NCBI GenBank assembly: GCA_026225055.1
Contig: JAMFSA010000069.1
Coordinates: 57,557-121,556 of the forward strand
Direction: 5' to 3'
DNA length: 64,000 nucleotides
Source: Mucilaginibacter xinganensis
GTDB lineage: Bacteria > Bacteroidota > Bacteroidia > Sphingobacteriales > Sphingobacteriaceae
A program made the position numbers and the translations under genes. Positions within the stretch are counted from its first letter, which is position 1; every line of letters starts with the position of its first letter. This document shows, piece after piece, positions 56,704 to 64,000 of the stretch. The notes beneath the pieces were generated by a model. That model did no database searches. It worked only from the letters and a program-made list of their open reading frames with translations, and was not told where the DNA came from.

Positions 56704-56731
56704 GAAGATGGCGTTTAAAAACGCCGTCTTC
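56704..56731 (+). terminator. intrinsic terminator after the epoxide hydrolase gene
   Basis: A 13-bp stem GAAGATGGCGTTT / AAACGCCGTCTTC with a two-base AA spacer and one G-T pair, 10 bp after the stop codon, with a CTTTT stretch downstream. Confidence 0.7.
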
Positions 56732-56780
56732 ATACCTAATCTTTTAGTGCCGAAATTTTATATCAATAAAAAATCAAGCA

Positions 56781-57833
56781 ATGGAATCAACTACTTTTAG
56801 CCAAAATACTCCCATAAAACGCACGACTCCGGCAATCTGTCATTGGAGCATCAATCTGGTCACAAATGAGGTATTTCTTTGCGAGGGGATAAAAAAGGCA
56901 TTCGGAATTCAAGCTGATGAGAAAATTGACTATTTCATGCTCCTGAAATCGATTAACCCGTTGCACCGGTTCATCATATTGAAGTTAATCAGGGCTTGTG
57001 ATAATCAACAGCGGTTCGAATATGACTGTCCAATTTACCATGAAGATGCAAACAATTCCGACTGGATGCACATAACAGGTCAATTAGAAGCAAAAGGCCC
57101 GGAATTAGCATTTGAATTCACAGGAACTCTTATGGAAATAACAGATAAAAAGCGGCAGGAACTTTTCAGTGATGATTTATTAGCCGTATTGAGTCACGAG
57201 TTGAAAGCCCAGTTAACGACTATCAAACTGTATGTGCAGCTGGTGGAGAATATGGTCAGGAATGATAAAAACAAAAGAGCTGCCGAGCTTATGCATAAGG
57301 CAGATGCAGAGGTTATAGAAATGACTTCCGTAATCAATAACATTCTGGATATGTCACTGATCTTTTCTGGCCGGGCTACTTTACAAACCTTGCGATTTGA
57401 TATGGGTGCCTTGATTAACGAAGTTATCAGCAATCATTTTCATCATATAAATACCCATAGGCTGAAAATAGTGGCGGAGAGCCCGGTATCAGTCCTTGCG
57501 GACCGAAGTAAGATAAAGCGGGTGATCTATAACCTGCTTTCAAATGCTATAAAATATTCCCCGGAGCAGACCGACATCTTTCTCAGTTGGAAACAACATA
57601 TTGAAGTCGTCCAGATTTCGGTAAAAGATAAGGGTATGGGGATAAGCTTGGCAAATCAGCAGAAATTATTTAAAAGGTTTTCTCGCGTTGAAAGTGATGA
57701 GGTTAAAAACAAGAAGGGCTACGGAATCGGGCTTTACATTGTCAAAGAGATTATCAGGCAACATGGCGGTAAGGTCTGGGTGGAAAGTGCTGAAGGGTAT
57801 GGATCAGAATTTAGCTTCACTTTACCAGTTTGA
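56781..57833 (+). CDS. soluble sensor histidine kinase
   Basis: A 350-residue kinase without membrane segments. The N-terminal part (residues 15-125) resembles a PAS-like sensor (CHWSINLVTNEVFLCEGI). The HisKA domain has the phospho-acceptor His139 in LLAVLSHELKAQL; the ATPase domain has N-box NLLSNAIKYSP, G1 KDKGMGIS and G2 GYGIGLYIVKE. No response regulator is nearby. A decayed copy lies at 29761-30666 behind another epoxide hydrolase, so kinase and hydrolase were duplicated as a pair. A terminator separates the two genes here. Confidence 0.85.
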   Translation: MESTTFSQNTPIKRTTPAICHWSINLVTNEVFLCEGIKKAFGIQADEKIDYFMLLKSINPLHRFIILKLIRACDNQQRFEYDCPIYHEDANNSDWMHITGQLEAKGPELAFEFTGTLMEITDKKRQELFSDDLLAVLSHELKAQLTTIKLYVQLVENMVRNDKNKRAAELMHKADAEVIEMTSVINNILDMSLIFSGRATLQTLRFDMGALINEVISNHFHHINTHRLKIVAESPVSVLADRSKIKRVIYNLLSNAIKYSPEQTDIFLSWKQHIEVVQISVKDKGMGISLANQQKLFKRFSRVESDEVKNKKGYGIGLYIVKEIIRQHGGKVWVESAEGYGSEFSFTLPV

Positions 57834-57999
57834 CAATTAGCTAGGGATGTTGTATTGTAGCGGTTTTTATTTGATTTCTACTTTATGAAAAAATGCCTTT
57901 GTTAGTTAGGAAATTGCAGATTGATGACTTTAAAGTAATAAAACATTGCACTCCTTATGATAAAACGCGACTATCAATTTATCGCAAAATACTTGATAA

Positions 58000-58311
58000 A
58001 TGGGAAATTATACTACTAAAGCAGAAGTGATCATCGACCTCCAGGAAAGGGGCTATGATCAGGACTTTGTTCTGGCTAGCGAAGGAATACTATTTTTGCA
58101 GCAAGGTGAATTATACCGGCCTGATGAATTCGATGTTACCGAGACTTACCGCTTTGAAAAAAATCAAAGGAATTCAGATGGTGACCTGATTTATGCAATT
58201 AGATCATGGGAGAAAGATATAAGAGGAATATTGATGACATCGGTTAGAAACCTGGAAAATAATATATCGATCCATTTATCGTCCAAATTTGCGGCAGATA
58301 TTTACCGGTAG
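58000..58311 (+). CDS. small Bacteroidota protein of unknown function
   Basis: A 103-residue protein whose pattern (LQERGYDQDF, YRPDEFDVTETYRFE, LIYAIRS, RGILMTSV) matches a family of about 100-residue proteins common in Bacteroidota that is often misleadingly annotated as phosphoribosylpyrophosphate synthetase. There is no PRPP motif. Function unknown. It marks the right end of the intact block; decayed mobile-element sequence follows. Confidence 0.6.
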   Translation: MGNYTTKAEVIIDLQERGYDQDFVLASEGILFLQQGELYRPDEFDVTETYRFEKNQRNSDGDLIYAIRSWEKDIRGILMTSVRNLENNISIHLSSKFAADIYR

Positions 58312-58475
58312 AGACCTTAAAAATTCTGTTTCCGACTTCGTCTAAATTTCTGTGAAAGGTCATCTTGAAAGAACTAAATTTGTCCCAGCTAATGGTTGAG
58401 TCGAGTTAAAAAGCATGGATGGATAAAATTAAATATGATTAAAATATTGACTTCGAGATAATTAGAAGATGCAAC

Positions 58476-58634
58476 TTAAAACACCTTCAGCGGACGCTTC
58501 TTTTTAACCAACCCCGTCGGTCTTTCTACTTTAAAATATTTCAGAATGGAATGTTCCTGATAGGTGGCAGTGCGTAGCACAATAAGCCGTTTTTCTTCTA
58601 CAATCCTAACCGCAAGTTCCTTATCTCTCATCAT
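58476..58634 (-). CDS. small basic ORF, possibly a remnant
   Basis: A 52-residue frame rich in charged residues (MMRDKELAVRIVEEKRLIVL ... RPTGLVKKKRPLKVF). No family recognised. It lies in the 500-bp stretch between the small Bacteroidota protein and the integrase remnant, in which nothing else was seen. Confidence 0.25.
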   Translation of the reverse strand: MMRDKELAVRIVEEKRLIVLRTATYQEHSILKYFKVERPTGLVKKKRPLKVF

Positions 58635-58809
58635 TTTACCGTGCAGCGCATTGTTGATTTAAAAACTGCTATCTGCTTACTTTCCGCACGAAGTACCAAA
58701 TCAAACTCCAAAGCCTTTAGTTCTCTCTATAGTAAACGTAGGTTCTCCGAGAATGCTAAGCCAAATCTCCGTAATTCCGAGGAATTACTTTATGCGTTGG
58801 ACCAGACTA

Positions 58810-59238
58810 TTAAATCCCATCTCTCGCTAAGTTTAATAATGACACTACCCTAACCTGAACGTCATCAATTATTCGCCAATCAGGCTTAATATAAATATCT
58901 GTCGTTTTCGTTGTATGATCAATGTGGTTTAAAGCGAATGCTACATCGTCCTTAGAAAATCGACATTCATTCCGGGCTATACTACCGAATGAATGACGGG
59001 CACAATACACAGTCAATGAGGAAATACCTATTGCATCACCGATTTCCTTTAAGCCTTTATTCAATGCTTTATTGAAGTTACTGGATTCGGCGTATACAAA
59101 ATAATTGGTGTTGATGTAAGTTACTTTTCGATTGTGAGTCAATCGGTATTTAATATTATAAGTACCGTCCTCCTTTTTGTGGTGTTTTAGAACCACTTCC
59201 TTAATTGTTACCATTTTGACGAATTCATTGTAAAACAT
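58810..59238 (-). pseudogene. tyrosine recombinase (phage integrase) with internal deletion
   Basis: The N-terminal 45 residues are an arm-binding start of Bacteroidota integrases (TIKEVVLKHHKKEDGTYNIK). They join directly to the C-terminal catalytic part: YCARHSFGSIA with the Arg-x-x-His box, HIDHTTKTTDIYIKPDW with the nucleophile Tyr, and the terminal VVSLLNLARDGI. The SAM-like core-binding domain and the first half of the catalytic domain with its first arginine are missing, about 250 residues. The frame stays open across the junction. It cannot be an active recombinase. The likely start is the ATG at 59214. Confidence 0.75.
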
Positions 59239-59322
59239 TTGTAAAACATTTTCGTCAAGTTGGGCAGTTTTTCGTGTTTAAGACAACACATCAGTTTTCA
59301 ACTGACGAATTATAATTTTATC

Positions 59323-59342
59323 AAAAAACTGCCCTCAGGGCA
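59323..59342 (-). terminator. intrinsic terminator after the gene at 59380
   Basis: TGCCC-TGA-GGGCA followed by GTTTTTT on the minus strand, 37 bp after the stop codon. An overlapping hairpin AGGGC-N9-GCCCT with TTT at 59337-59358 would act on the plus strand. Confidence 0.65.
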
Positions 59343-59379
59343 TAAAAAAAGCCCTTTTACTAAGTAAATAAGAACATGA

Positions 59380-59829
59380 TCAGTCCAACGACGGCGTATA
59401 AACATCGATGTAGAGTTGGCCCAAGCGAGGGTCACTGGATTTGAGTGCCAATTTGCGTAAACTTTGCTCAAGCGGTTTGCTTTCCCGGAACTTATTCTTG
59501 AAGTACAAAGTATAATGGTTAAACAACCAGTCTGGGTCAAACAGTGTATAATCGAAGTGATCCAAATTAGTCAGCCAGTGATAATAATCATCCAGCTTGA
59601 TCAGCGCTTCTACCAATGCATGGTTTAAGGGACGGTTGAAGCGAAAGCTGAAATTAACAAATTCATCCAAGCGGTGGTCATGATAGAAACCTGCTTCAAA
59701 CGGCCGCACCCCCCGCCCTGCCTTGGCAAGCTTTACGACCGAAGCCTCGTATCTTCGAGTCATCAGCTTTGTTGGTTTGACGAGATTATGCATGACGGCC
59801 CAATAATATAATTGGGGGGTCAAATTCAT
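59380..59829 (-). CDS. hypothetical protein
   Basis: A 149-residue protein rich in aromatic residues and histidine (FEAGFYHDHRLDEFVNFSF, LDDYYHWLTNLDHFDYTLFD). No family was recognised; no signal peptide or membrane segment. It is followed by a good terminator and is flanked by recombinase remnants on both sides, so it is probably cargo of a mobile element. Confidence 0.45.
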   Translation of the reverse strand: MNLTPQLYYWAVMHNLVKPTKLMTRRYEASVVKLAKAGRGVRPFEAGFYHDHRLDEFVNFSFRFNRPLNHALVEALIKLDDYYHWLTNLDHFDYTLFDPDWLFNHYTLYFKNKFRESKPLEQSLRKLALKSSDPRLGQLYIDVYTPSLD

Positions 59830-59891
59830 TGTTCAAGTAATAAATCAGGAACTTCGCGATCTCTCCCTTAAGGGAAATCTCGGCCCAACCG

Positions 59892-60160
59892 GAGATAAAA
59901 TTCAATTTAGGCGAACTGGTTGAAAAAGCGGTTTATACATTCGAAAACATCGATTCTATATATGTGAAGGCCGATATTGCAAAAAAAAGGGAAATAATTG
60001 GTTCGATGTTTCCCTAAAAAATCTGTTTTGACGGAACAGAACATCGAACCGGAAAATCAACGACGCGATGGCTCTTAGTCACCTGATTAACAGTGAGTTA
60101 AAAGGCAAAAAAATGGGGCAAAATCAAAATTTTTTGACTTGCCCCATAAAGGGTAAATGA
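59892..60160 (+). pseudogene. C-terminal fragment of a serine recombinase
   Basis: Read on the plus strand: EIKFNLGELVEKAVYTFENI, SIYVKADIAKKREIIGSMFP, a TAA (60015-60017) where family members have Glu, then KICFDGTEHRTGK and, after a one-base shift in an A-run near 60054, INDAMALSHLINSELKGKK. This is the C-terminal zinc-ribbon / coiled-coil end of a site-specific serine recombinase. The catalytic N-terminal domain is absent. The frame ends at the TGA at 60158, at the tRNA-like segment. Confidence 0.7.
60107..60146 (-). terminator. hairpin with T-run next to the tRNA-like segment
   Basis: TGGGGCAA arms (60114-60121 and 60139-60146) plus inner TCAAAA/TTTTGA pairing; on the minus strand it is followed by seven T residues. 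It lies directly downstream of the tRNA 3'-end-like segment, as an original tRNA terminator would. Confidence 0.6.
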
Positions 60161-60184
60161 TGGGGCTCGAACCCACGACCCTCG
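60152..60184 (-). other. tRNA 3'-end-like segment, candidate attachment site
   Basis: On the minus strand GTGGG-TTCGAGC-CCCAT (60176-60160) is a complete T-arm, followed by a seven-base acceptor-like strand. The 5' part of a tRNA is not present upstream. Orphan tRNA 3' ends of this kind mark attachment sites of integrated elements. Confidence 0.55.
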
Positions 60185-60218
60185 GTACCGTAAACATATG
60201 ACAGCCTATTCTAATATC

Positions 60219-60446
60219 CTAATTTACAACAACTTGATTATCAACAGTTTCATTGGATTTTTTCACCACCGCAACATCCTTGAACCGCCAGTGCGGGCCG
60301 ATCTCACTTTTGTAAGGCTCACAGATTAACACCCCCTGCTCTCCTTTGCCAACGCTATACCGTTCAGGATGCAGGCGGTAATCAACACCCGGCTTTTAGG
60401 GATAATCTTCTGGTTTGAAGTTTAAATAAGATGGTCCGGCAGCCAT
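60219..60446 (-). pseudogene. DUF4385 gene, nonsense codon and truncated 3' end
   Basis: The frame carries the DUF4385 core VDYRLHPERYSVGKGEQGVL, EPYKSEIGPHWRFKD. Codon 17 is TAA (60398-60396). The C-terminal half of the family is missing, and the frame ends 35 bp from the tRNA-like segment, so the gene was probably cut by the recombination event there. It starts 3 bp after the gene at 60449, in an operon-like row on the minus strand. Confidence 0.7.
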
Positions 60447-60448
60447 GG

Positions 60449-60790
60449 TCAATCCAGTCCCGGCGCGAGCTTATGCGGATCAACGCTGCCGCTATTTTCG
60501 CTTGTAATTTTACTGAGGTTGAAATGCAAACCTCCGTCGTGTTCGCCACCCGTAATATGCCCCTGTTCGAATAAAGAAACAAGGATATGCTTAGTCGCTG
60601 TTTTCAAGTGGCCGTCCAGTTTTCCGGCTTCCAATTTTTCCAATTGTACGATTACATCGCCTGCGGTCCCGCTGCCGATTTACGCAAGTGCGAAAATGAC
60701 CTTTTGCTTTTGGGTAAACGCTTCTGCATAATGCGCAGGCACCTGCAGCGGTTTGTATTCTTCGCGGAATTCTTCATCGGTCAGGCTCAT
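60449..60790 (-). pseudogene. hypothetical protein with internal stop
   Basis: A 113-codon frame (MSLTDEEFREEYKPLQVPAH ... GDVIVQLEKLEAGKLDGHLK ... HDGGLHFNLSKIT) with a TAA at codon 37 (60682-60680). No family was recognised. The pattern of a helix followed by TAGDVIVQLE ... ILVSLFEQGHI could be a winged-helix-like fold, but this is a guess. Its ATG overlaps the TGA of the upstream gene (ATGA), indicating coupled translation in the original operon. Confidence 0.5.
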
Positions 60791-60969
60791 GATTTATTTT
60801 CCTTTTCTTTTTTAAAATGTTCCCGCGCCAGCTTCAGGCCCGTGGCAATCGCTTCGCCTTCGTTGCCCGTGGTCTTTAATACTTCATTCGCGATCTCAGT
60901 CGCTTTCTCCCTTATCTTTTTGGGTTGGTTTTTATAAGATGGCGGGTAATCTCCTTTAGGCCATGGCAT
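60787..60969 (-). CDS. small YdaT/DUF2188-N-like protein
   Basis: A 60-residue protein beginning MPWPKGDYPPSYKNQPKKIR and continuing EIANEVLKTTGNEGEAIATG, matching the N-terminal part of Bacillus YdaT-type proteins (often annotated DUF2188 or ChaB-like). Function unknown; such proteins are often stress-linked. First gene of a three-gene row on the minus strand. Confidence 0.65.
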   Translation of the reverse strand: MPWPKGDYPPSYKNQPKKIREKATEIANEVLKTTGNEGEAIATGLKLAREHFKKEKENKS

Positions 60970-61020
60970 AACTCCTCCTTTTTATATTCGAACAACTGAT
61001 ATGATTCTTTGTTCATTTAT

Positions 61021-61778
61021 CATGAAAATTGCTACTTACAATATCAACGGGATCAATGGCCGCCTGCATAATCTTTTACGTTGGCTGGCCGAAGAAAAGC
61101 CTGATGTTGTTTGCTTACAGGAACTAAAAGCGCCGGATAACCTTTTTCCTAAACGGGGCATTGCTCGGTATCGGCTATAATGCGATATGGCAGGGACAAA
61201 AGAACTGGAATGGTATTGCGATACTCTCCAAACACGAAATTAAAGAAACCAGGCGCGGGCTGGATGGCGAACCCGAAGATACGCATAGCCGCTACATCGA
61301 GGGGTTCATTAATGGCGTAGTCATACCTGCCGAACGGCAATCCCTGGCCGGGCCCTAAATTTGAGTATAAGCTGCGCTGGATGAAGCGGCTGCAGGCGCA
61401 TGCCGATAAATTGCGCAGTTTTAATTTACCGGTTGCACTGGTTGGCGATTATAATGTCATGCTAACCGAACTGGATACCTATAAACCGGAGAAATACCTG
61501 GACAACGCGCTGTTCCGGCCGGAAAGCAAAGCAGCTTTTAAACGTTTGATGGATTCGGGCTGGACGGATGCGATCCGTAAGCTTTACCCGGATGAGCGGA
61601 TTTATACATTTTGGGATTATCTGCGAAACGCCTATGGCGGCATGCCGGCTTGCGGCTCGATTACTTTTTGTTGAATCCGCTATTGGCGGATAAATTGGAC
61701 AGTGCAGGTGTCGACAAACAAGTTCGCAGCTGGGAACATACCAGCGACCACGCCCCGGTTTGGATCACCATCAAATAA
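61021..61778 (+). pseudogene. xthA: exodeoxyribonuclease III, three frameshifts
   Basis: Pieces in three frames make a full exonuclease III (class II AP endonuclease): MKIATYNINGINGRLHNLLR, VVCLQELKAPD with the metal Glu, then NWNGIAILSKHEI, YLPNGNPWPGPKFEYKLRWM, LVGDYNVM and finally LDYFLLNPLLADKL, SWEHTSDHAPVWI. The frame shifts near 61155, 61310 and 61640. The enzyme would repair abasic sites. With three breaks the gene is dead or the local sequence quality is poor. It starts 51 bp from the divergent YdaT-like gene. Confidence 0.8.
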
Positions 61779-61835
61779 AAACCCGACCTTTATAAGAACC
61801 GGGGTTCGTGTAATTCAAAAACTATTATTATTTAT

Positions 61836-61991
61836 TTAGACTATCGTGTCGCGGCGTAGTATGCCGAACACAAAAGAGATAACGGCCAAAACCAATAAGA
61901 TATAAATCAGGTTTCCGGCTGCATAAGCAAAAGTTCCGATCGCCCATCCTATAACCAGGATAACAGCGATGATGTAGAGTAATGATCTCAT
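61836..61991 (-). CDS. small lmo0937-type membrane protein
   Basis: A 51-residue protein of two hydrophobic helices separated by a glycine-containing turn (RSLLYIIAVILVIGWAIGTF and AGNLIYILLVLAVISFVFGI), ending in RRDTIV. This is the pattern of the lmo0937 family (DUF5670), very common in Sphingobacteriaceae. Function unknown, probably a small inner-membrane stress protein. Confidence 0.75.
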   Translation of the reverse strand: MRSLLYIIAVILVIGWAIGTFAYAAGNLIYILLVLAVISFVFGILRRDTIV

Positions 61992-62152
61992 GATAATTTA
62001 TTTTAAGGGTTTACAGATATTTATCCATACAAATTGAGTACCAATATTTTTTACGCGATAAATACTGTTAACAACTGTCCTTTAAAAAGAAATTAAAGAG
62101 AAAAAGGACAATCAACCTATCCAAACTTTCACCGGACATTTGTGTTTGTTGC

Positions 62153-63157
62153 ATGAGCATCTTTCCTATGAAAAAGTACCTTAGTAAACAGGCGATTAAA
62201 GACAGCTTCACGATCCTTAAAGCCGCTTTTAATGGTTTTGTGAATGACCTTGCGCTGAAATATAGCGCCTCACTTGCATTTTATACCATCTTTTCGCTGG
62301 CCCCTTTGCTGTTACTGACGATTTCATTGGCAGGTATCTTCCTCGGGAAGGATGCCATACAGGGAAAGGTTTTCGCAGAGATCAACGGCTTCGTTGGTAA
62401 TGACGCCGCAAAGCAGGTACAAGATATGATCAAACACCTGCAAATGTCCGGTAAGTAGACCGTTTCCGTCGTCATCGGCGTGATCACGCTCGTTATTGGT
62501 GCGACCTCGGTGTTTAGCGAAATACAGGAATCGATTAACATCATCTGGCAGGTCAGCACAAAACCAAAAAAAGCCTGGTTAAAACTAATCACTGACCGTT
62601 TGCTCTCGGGGTCTTTGATCGTTGCGCTGGGATTTCTATTACTGGTTTCGCTGCTGATTAATGGCGCGCTGCTTGCAATAAGCGATAACCTAAAAACTTT
62701 TGTGCCGGGTATAACGGTCATCGTTTTTAACGTGCTCAATATAATGGTCAGCTTTGTCGTCATCACCCTCCTCTTCAGCGTTATTTTCAAAGTGTTGCCG
62801 GATGTGAAAATCGGCTGGCGGGATGTTCGTTCAGGTGCTGTATTTACGGCTGTACTTTTTATGCTGGGCAGGCTGGTGATCGGCTTGTATGTGAGTATGT
62901 CAGCAACCAGCTCGACCTATGGTGCGGCGGGTTCACTGATCGCTTTATTATTGTGGGTCTACTATACTGCTGTTATTCTCTATTTTGGCGCGGAGTTCAC
63001 CAAGGCCTATGCGGACTTTACTGATAAGCTAATTCAGCCTTCGGAATATGCGGTACATCTTGTTCAAAAGGAAGATGAACGCAATGTCGCGGTCAAACCT
63101 AAAAAAAGGCAGGAAAAATCGCGGCGAAATCTAAAATCAGCTAAAAACAACGGCTAG
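62153..63157 (+). pseudogene. YihY/virulence factor BrkB family membrane protein with amber codon
   Basis: A 334-codon frame of the YihY (formerly RNase BN-like) family: LALKYSASLAFYTIFSLAPL, TLVIGATSVFSEIQESINII, the LPDVKIGWRDVRSGAVFTAV segment, SSTYGAAGSLIALLLWVYYT and a basic C-terminal tail. A TAG (62456-62458) follows MSGK in a segment where the frame is otherwise open, consistent with CAG to TAG. Only a 101-residue N-terminal part would be made. Six membrane segments in the full form. Confidence 0.8.
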
Positions 63158-63615
63158 CGGTTCAGTAAAGTCAGGGTATGGGAGTCAGATTTACCCTTGA
63201 AAAATTTGTCCAAAACCTCCTGGAAAACAAGGTCGCTATCTGGTACAGCTGCAAACAAAGTCATCGACGACTTTAGCTTCAGGTCATCCGGGCTGCCGAA
63301 TACAAGATTAGCATCATTAACCTTCAGATAGAGCAGCGCCCGGCATATCGTAATTAATCGTGGCCCCAGAACGGGGTGCCGCAAGTAGGCGTCCGCCTCC
63401 TTTAAACCATTGATGCCATAAAGCTGTGAAGTTGAACTGAAACCAAGCCCCTTGACCTGCGGGAAAATATACCACATCCAATGGCTGCGTTTTCGGCCCG
63501 CACTGATTTCTGCAAATGCAATAGCATAATCGCGCTGCTGCGCATCTAAAAATCTTTTCAAATCAGGGGTTCCGGCCATATCGGTTAAACAAATATCTTT
63601 TTTAGAGTTATGCAC
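63154..63615 (-). CDS. DUF1810 family protein
   Basis: A 153-residue protein with the DUF1810 pattern: LKRFLDAQQRDYAIAFAEIS, SHWMWYIFPQVKGLGFSSTS, YLRHPVLGPRLITICRAL and VFGSPDDLKLKSSMTLFAAV. Cytosolic, function unknown. ATGs at 63615 and 63579 are both possible; family members usually begin near the latter. It overlaps the end of the YihY frame by four bases, convergent. Confidence 0.85.
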   Translation of the reverse strand: MHNSKKDICLTDMAGTPDLKRFLDAQQRDYAIAFAEISAGRKRSHWMWYIFPQVKGLGFSSTSQLYGINGLKEADAYLRHPVLGPRLITICRALLYLKVNDANLVFGSPDDLKLKSSMTLFAAVPDSDLVFQEVLDKFFKGKSDSHTLTLLNR

Positions 63616-63798
63616 ATCGGCACCAATAAAAGGGTATGGGTAAGTTTACCAATAGCAGGGGGTCGAATATATTGGGAGGCCTGGCCCTCTTTTTCATTTG
63701 CTGCTTCCGCCATCGCTGTAGTTTATTTTCAATTTCAATAACCGGTCCTGAATGTTGAATGGACGGCGCCGTGTACCATACGGCACTGTCCATCTTTT

Positions 63799-64000
63799 TT
63801 ACTTGGCAACCAAATCTTTATATTTTTCATCAAGCGCCTTAATAACGCCCAAATGCGCTTTTAGCGTTGGCAACATTTGTTGCGCGAATGCTTTTACCAT
63901 AGGATCTTTTCCAGTGAGTGCATAATCCTGGAACATCATTACTGTGCTCCGGTGTCCGGAAACCATGGCATGAATATACATCCGGTCAAAGTCGTCCCCT
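63799..64000 (-). CDS. partial DUF4142 (ferritin-like) protein
   Basis: The C-terminal 66 residues of a DUF4142 protein: FDRMYIHAMVSGHRSTVMMF, KAFAQQMLPTLKAHLGVIKA, ending KYKDLVAK. The gene continues past the right window edge, where its start and probable signal peptide must lie. DUF4142 proteins are exported four-helix proteins of unknown function. Confidence 0.75.
   Translation of the reverse strand, partial: GDDFDRMYIHAMVSGHRSTVMMFQDYALTGKDPMVKAFAQQMLPTLKAHLGVIKALDEKYKDLVAK

Noticed and set aside
32414..62458. TAG codons inside two otherwise intact frames could mean amber recoding (for example pyrrolysine).
   Set aside because: TAG also ends ordinary genes here, in-frame TAA codons occur likewise, and frameshifts are common in the same blocks. 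Gene decay is the simpler explanation.
63608..63793. A 61-codon minus-strand frame between DUF1810 and DUF4142.
   Set aside because: Composition is unlike the neighbours and no family or start signal was seen.

Overview
The window looks like a chromosomal segment of a Bacteroidota bacterium, most likely a Sphingobacteriaceae member close to Mucilaginibacter or Pedobacter. The signs are moderate GC, start codons mostly without Shine-Dalgarno sequences, promoter -7 boxes of the TAnnTTTG type (for example before the genes at 7881 and 15025), and families common in that group: LytTR single-domain regulators, DUF4397 lipoproteins, AraC regulators with cupin-type N-termini, PRISE-like reductases and five-GAF sigma-54 activators. 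No rRNA gene, complete tRNA or CRISPR array was seen.

Layout. 0-26 kb is an accessory, transporter-rich region: four MFS exporters, GNAT enzymes, cupins, AraC, TetR and MocR regulators, a PhzF / SnoaL-RidA pair, a TetR-controlled pair of dehalogenase-like hydrolases, a dihydrolipoyl dehydrogenase, a TauE/SafE permease, a nitrilase-family amidase and a PRISE-type reductase. 27-33 kb is a gene graveyard (CheB and SDR fragments, a deleted epoxide hydrolase copy, a decayed histidine kinase, LysE, a second lpd copy) with one intact epoxide hydrolase. 34-58 kb is well preserved: a series of alpha/beta hydrolases, an Old Yellow Enzyme, a 1251-residue five-GAF sigma-54 activator between two LytTR paralogues, an ECF sigma / membrane-protein pair, an HHxxxDG acyltransferase, a PLP enzyme, Ohr, a P460 cytochrome, and an intact epoxide hydrolase + histidine kinase pair. 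58-64 kb is a recombination scar (internally deleted tyrosine recombinase, serine recombinase tail, tRNA 3'-end-like segment, truncated DUF4385 gene), followed by a small stress-type cluster, a broken exonuclease III and a YihY membrane protein with an internal stop.

The main new observation is a 34-bp bipartite element: CTGTTAC-type box, exactly 13 bp, CTGTATCTGT-type box. It precedes six transcription units between 3.2 and 18.2 kb. In all six a -7-like box lies 29-30 bp downstream of the start of box 2, so box 2 sits at the -33 position. This is the layout of an activator of the MocR/GntR-aminotransferase type. The two MocR genes in the window, the obvious candidate regulators, are both broken: one by an in-frame stop in its DNA-binding domain, the other by two homopolymer frameshifts.

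Two further control circuits can be read from the sequence. Three copies of TTTTGGAG-N6-CTCCAAAA overlap -7 boxes of the TetR gene and of the hydrolase operon it precedes. A clean sigma-54 promoter (TGGCAT-N5-TTGC) with a 16-bp perfect palindrome upstream lies between the divergent five-GAF activator and a LytTR gene.

The alpha/beta-hydrolase fold dominates: ten genes or remnants, six with an Asp nucleophile of the dehalogenase/epoxide-hydrolase kind. This suggests an island for handling xenobiotic or halogenated/epoxidised compounds, but no substrate can be named from sequence. Lesions cluster outside 34-58 kb, which argues for real gene decay rather than uniform sequencing error, although several one-base indels lie in homopolymers.
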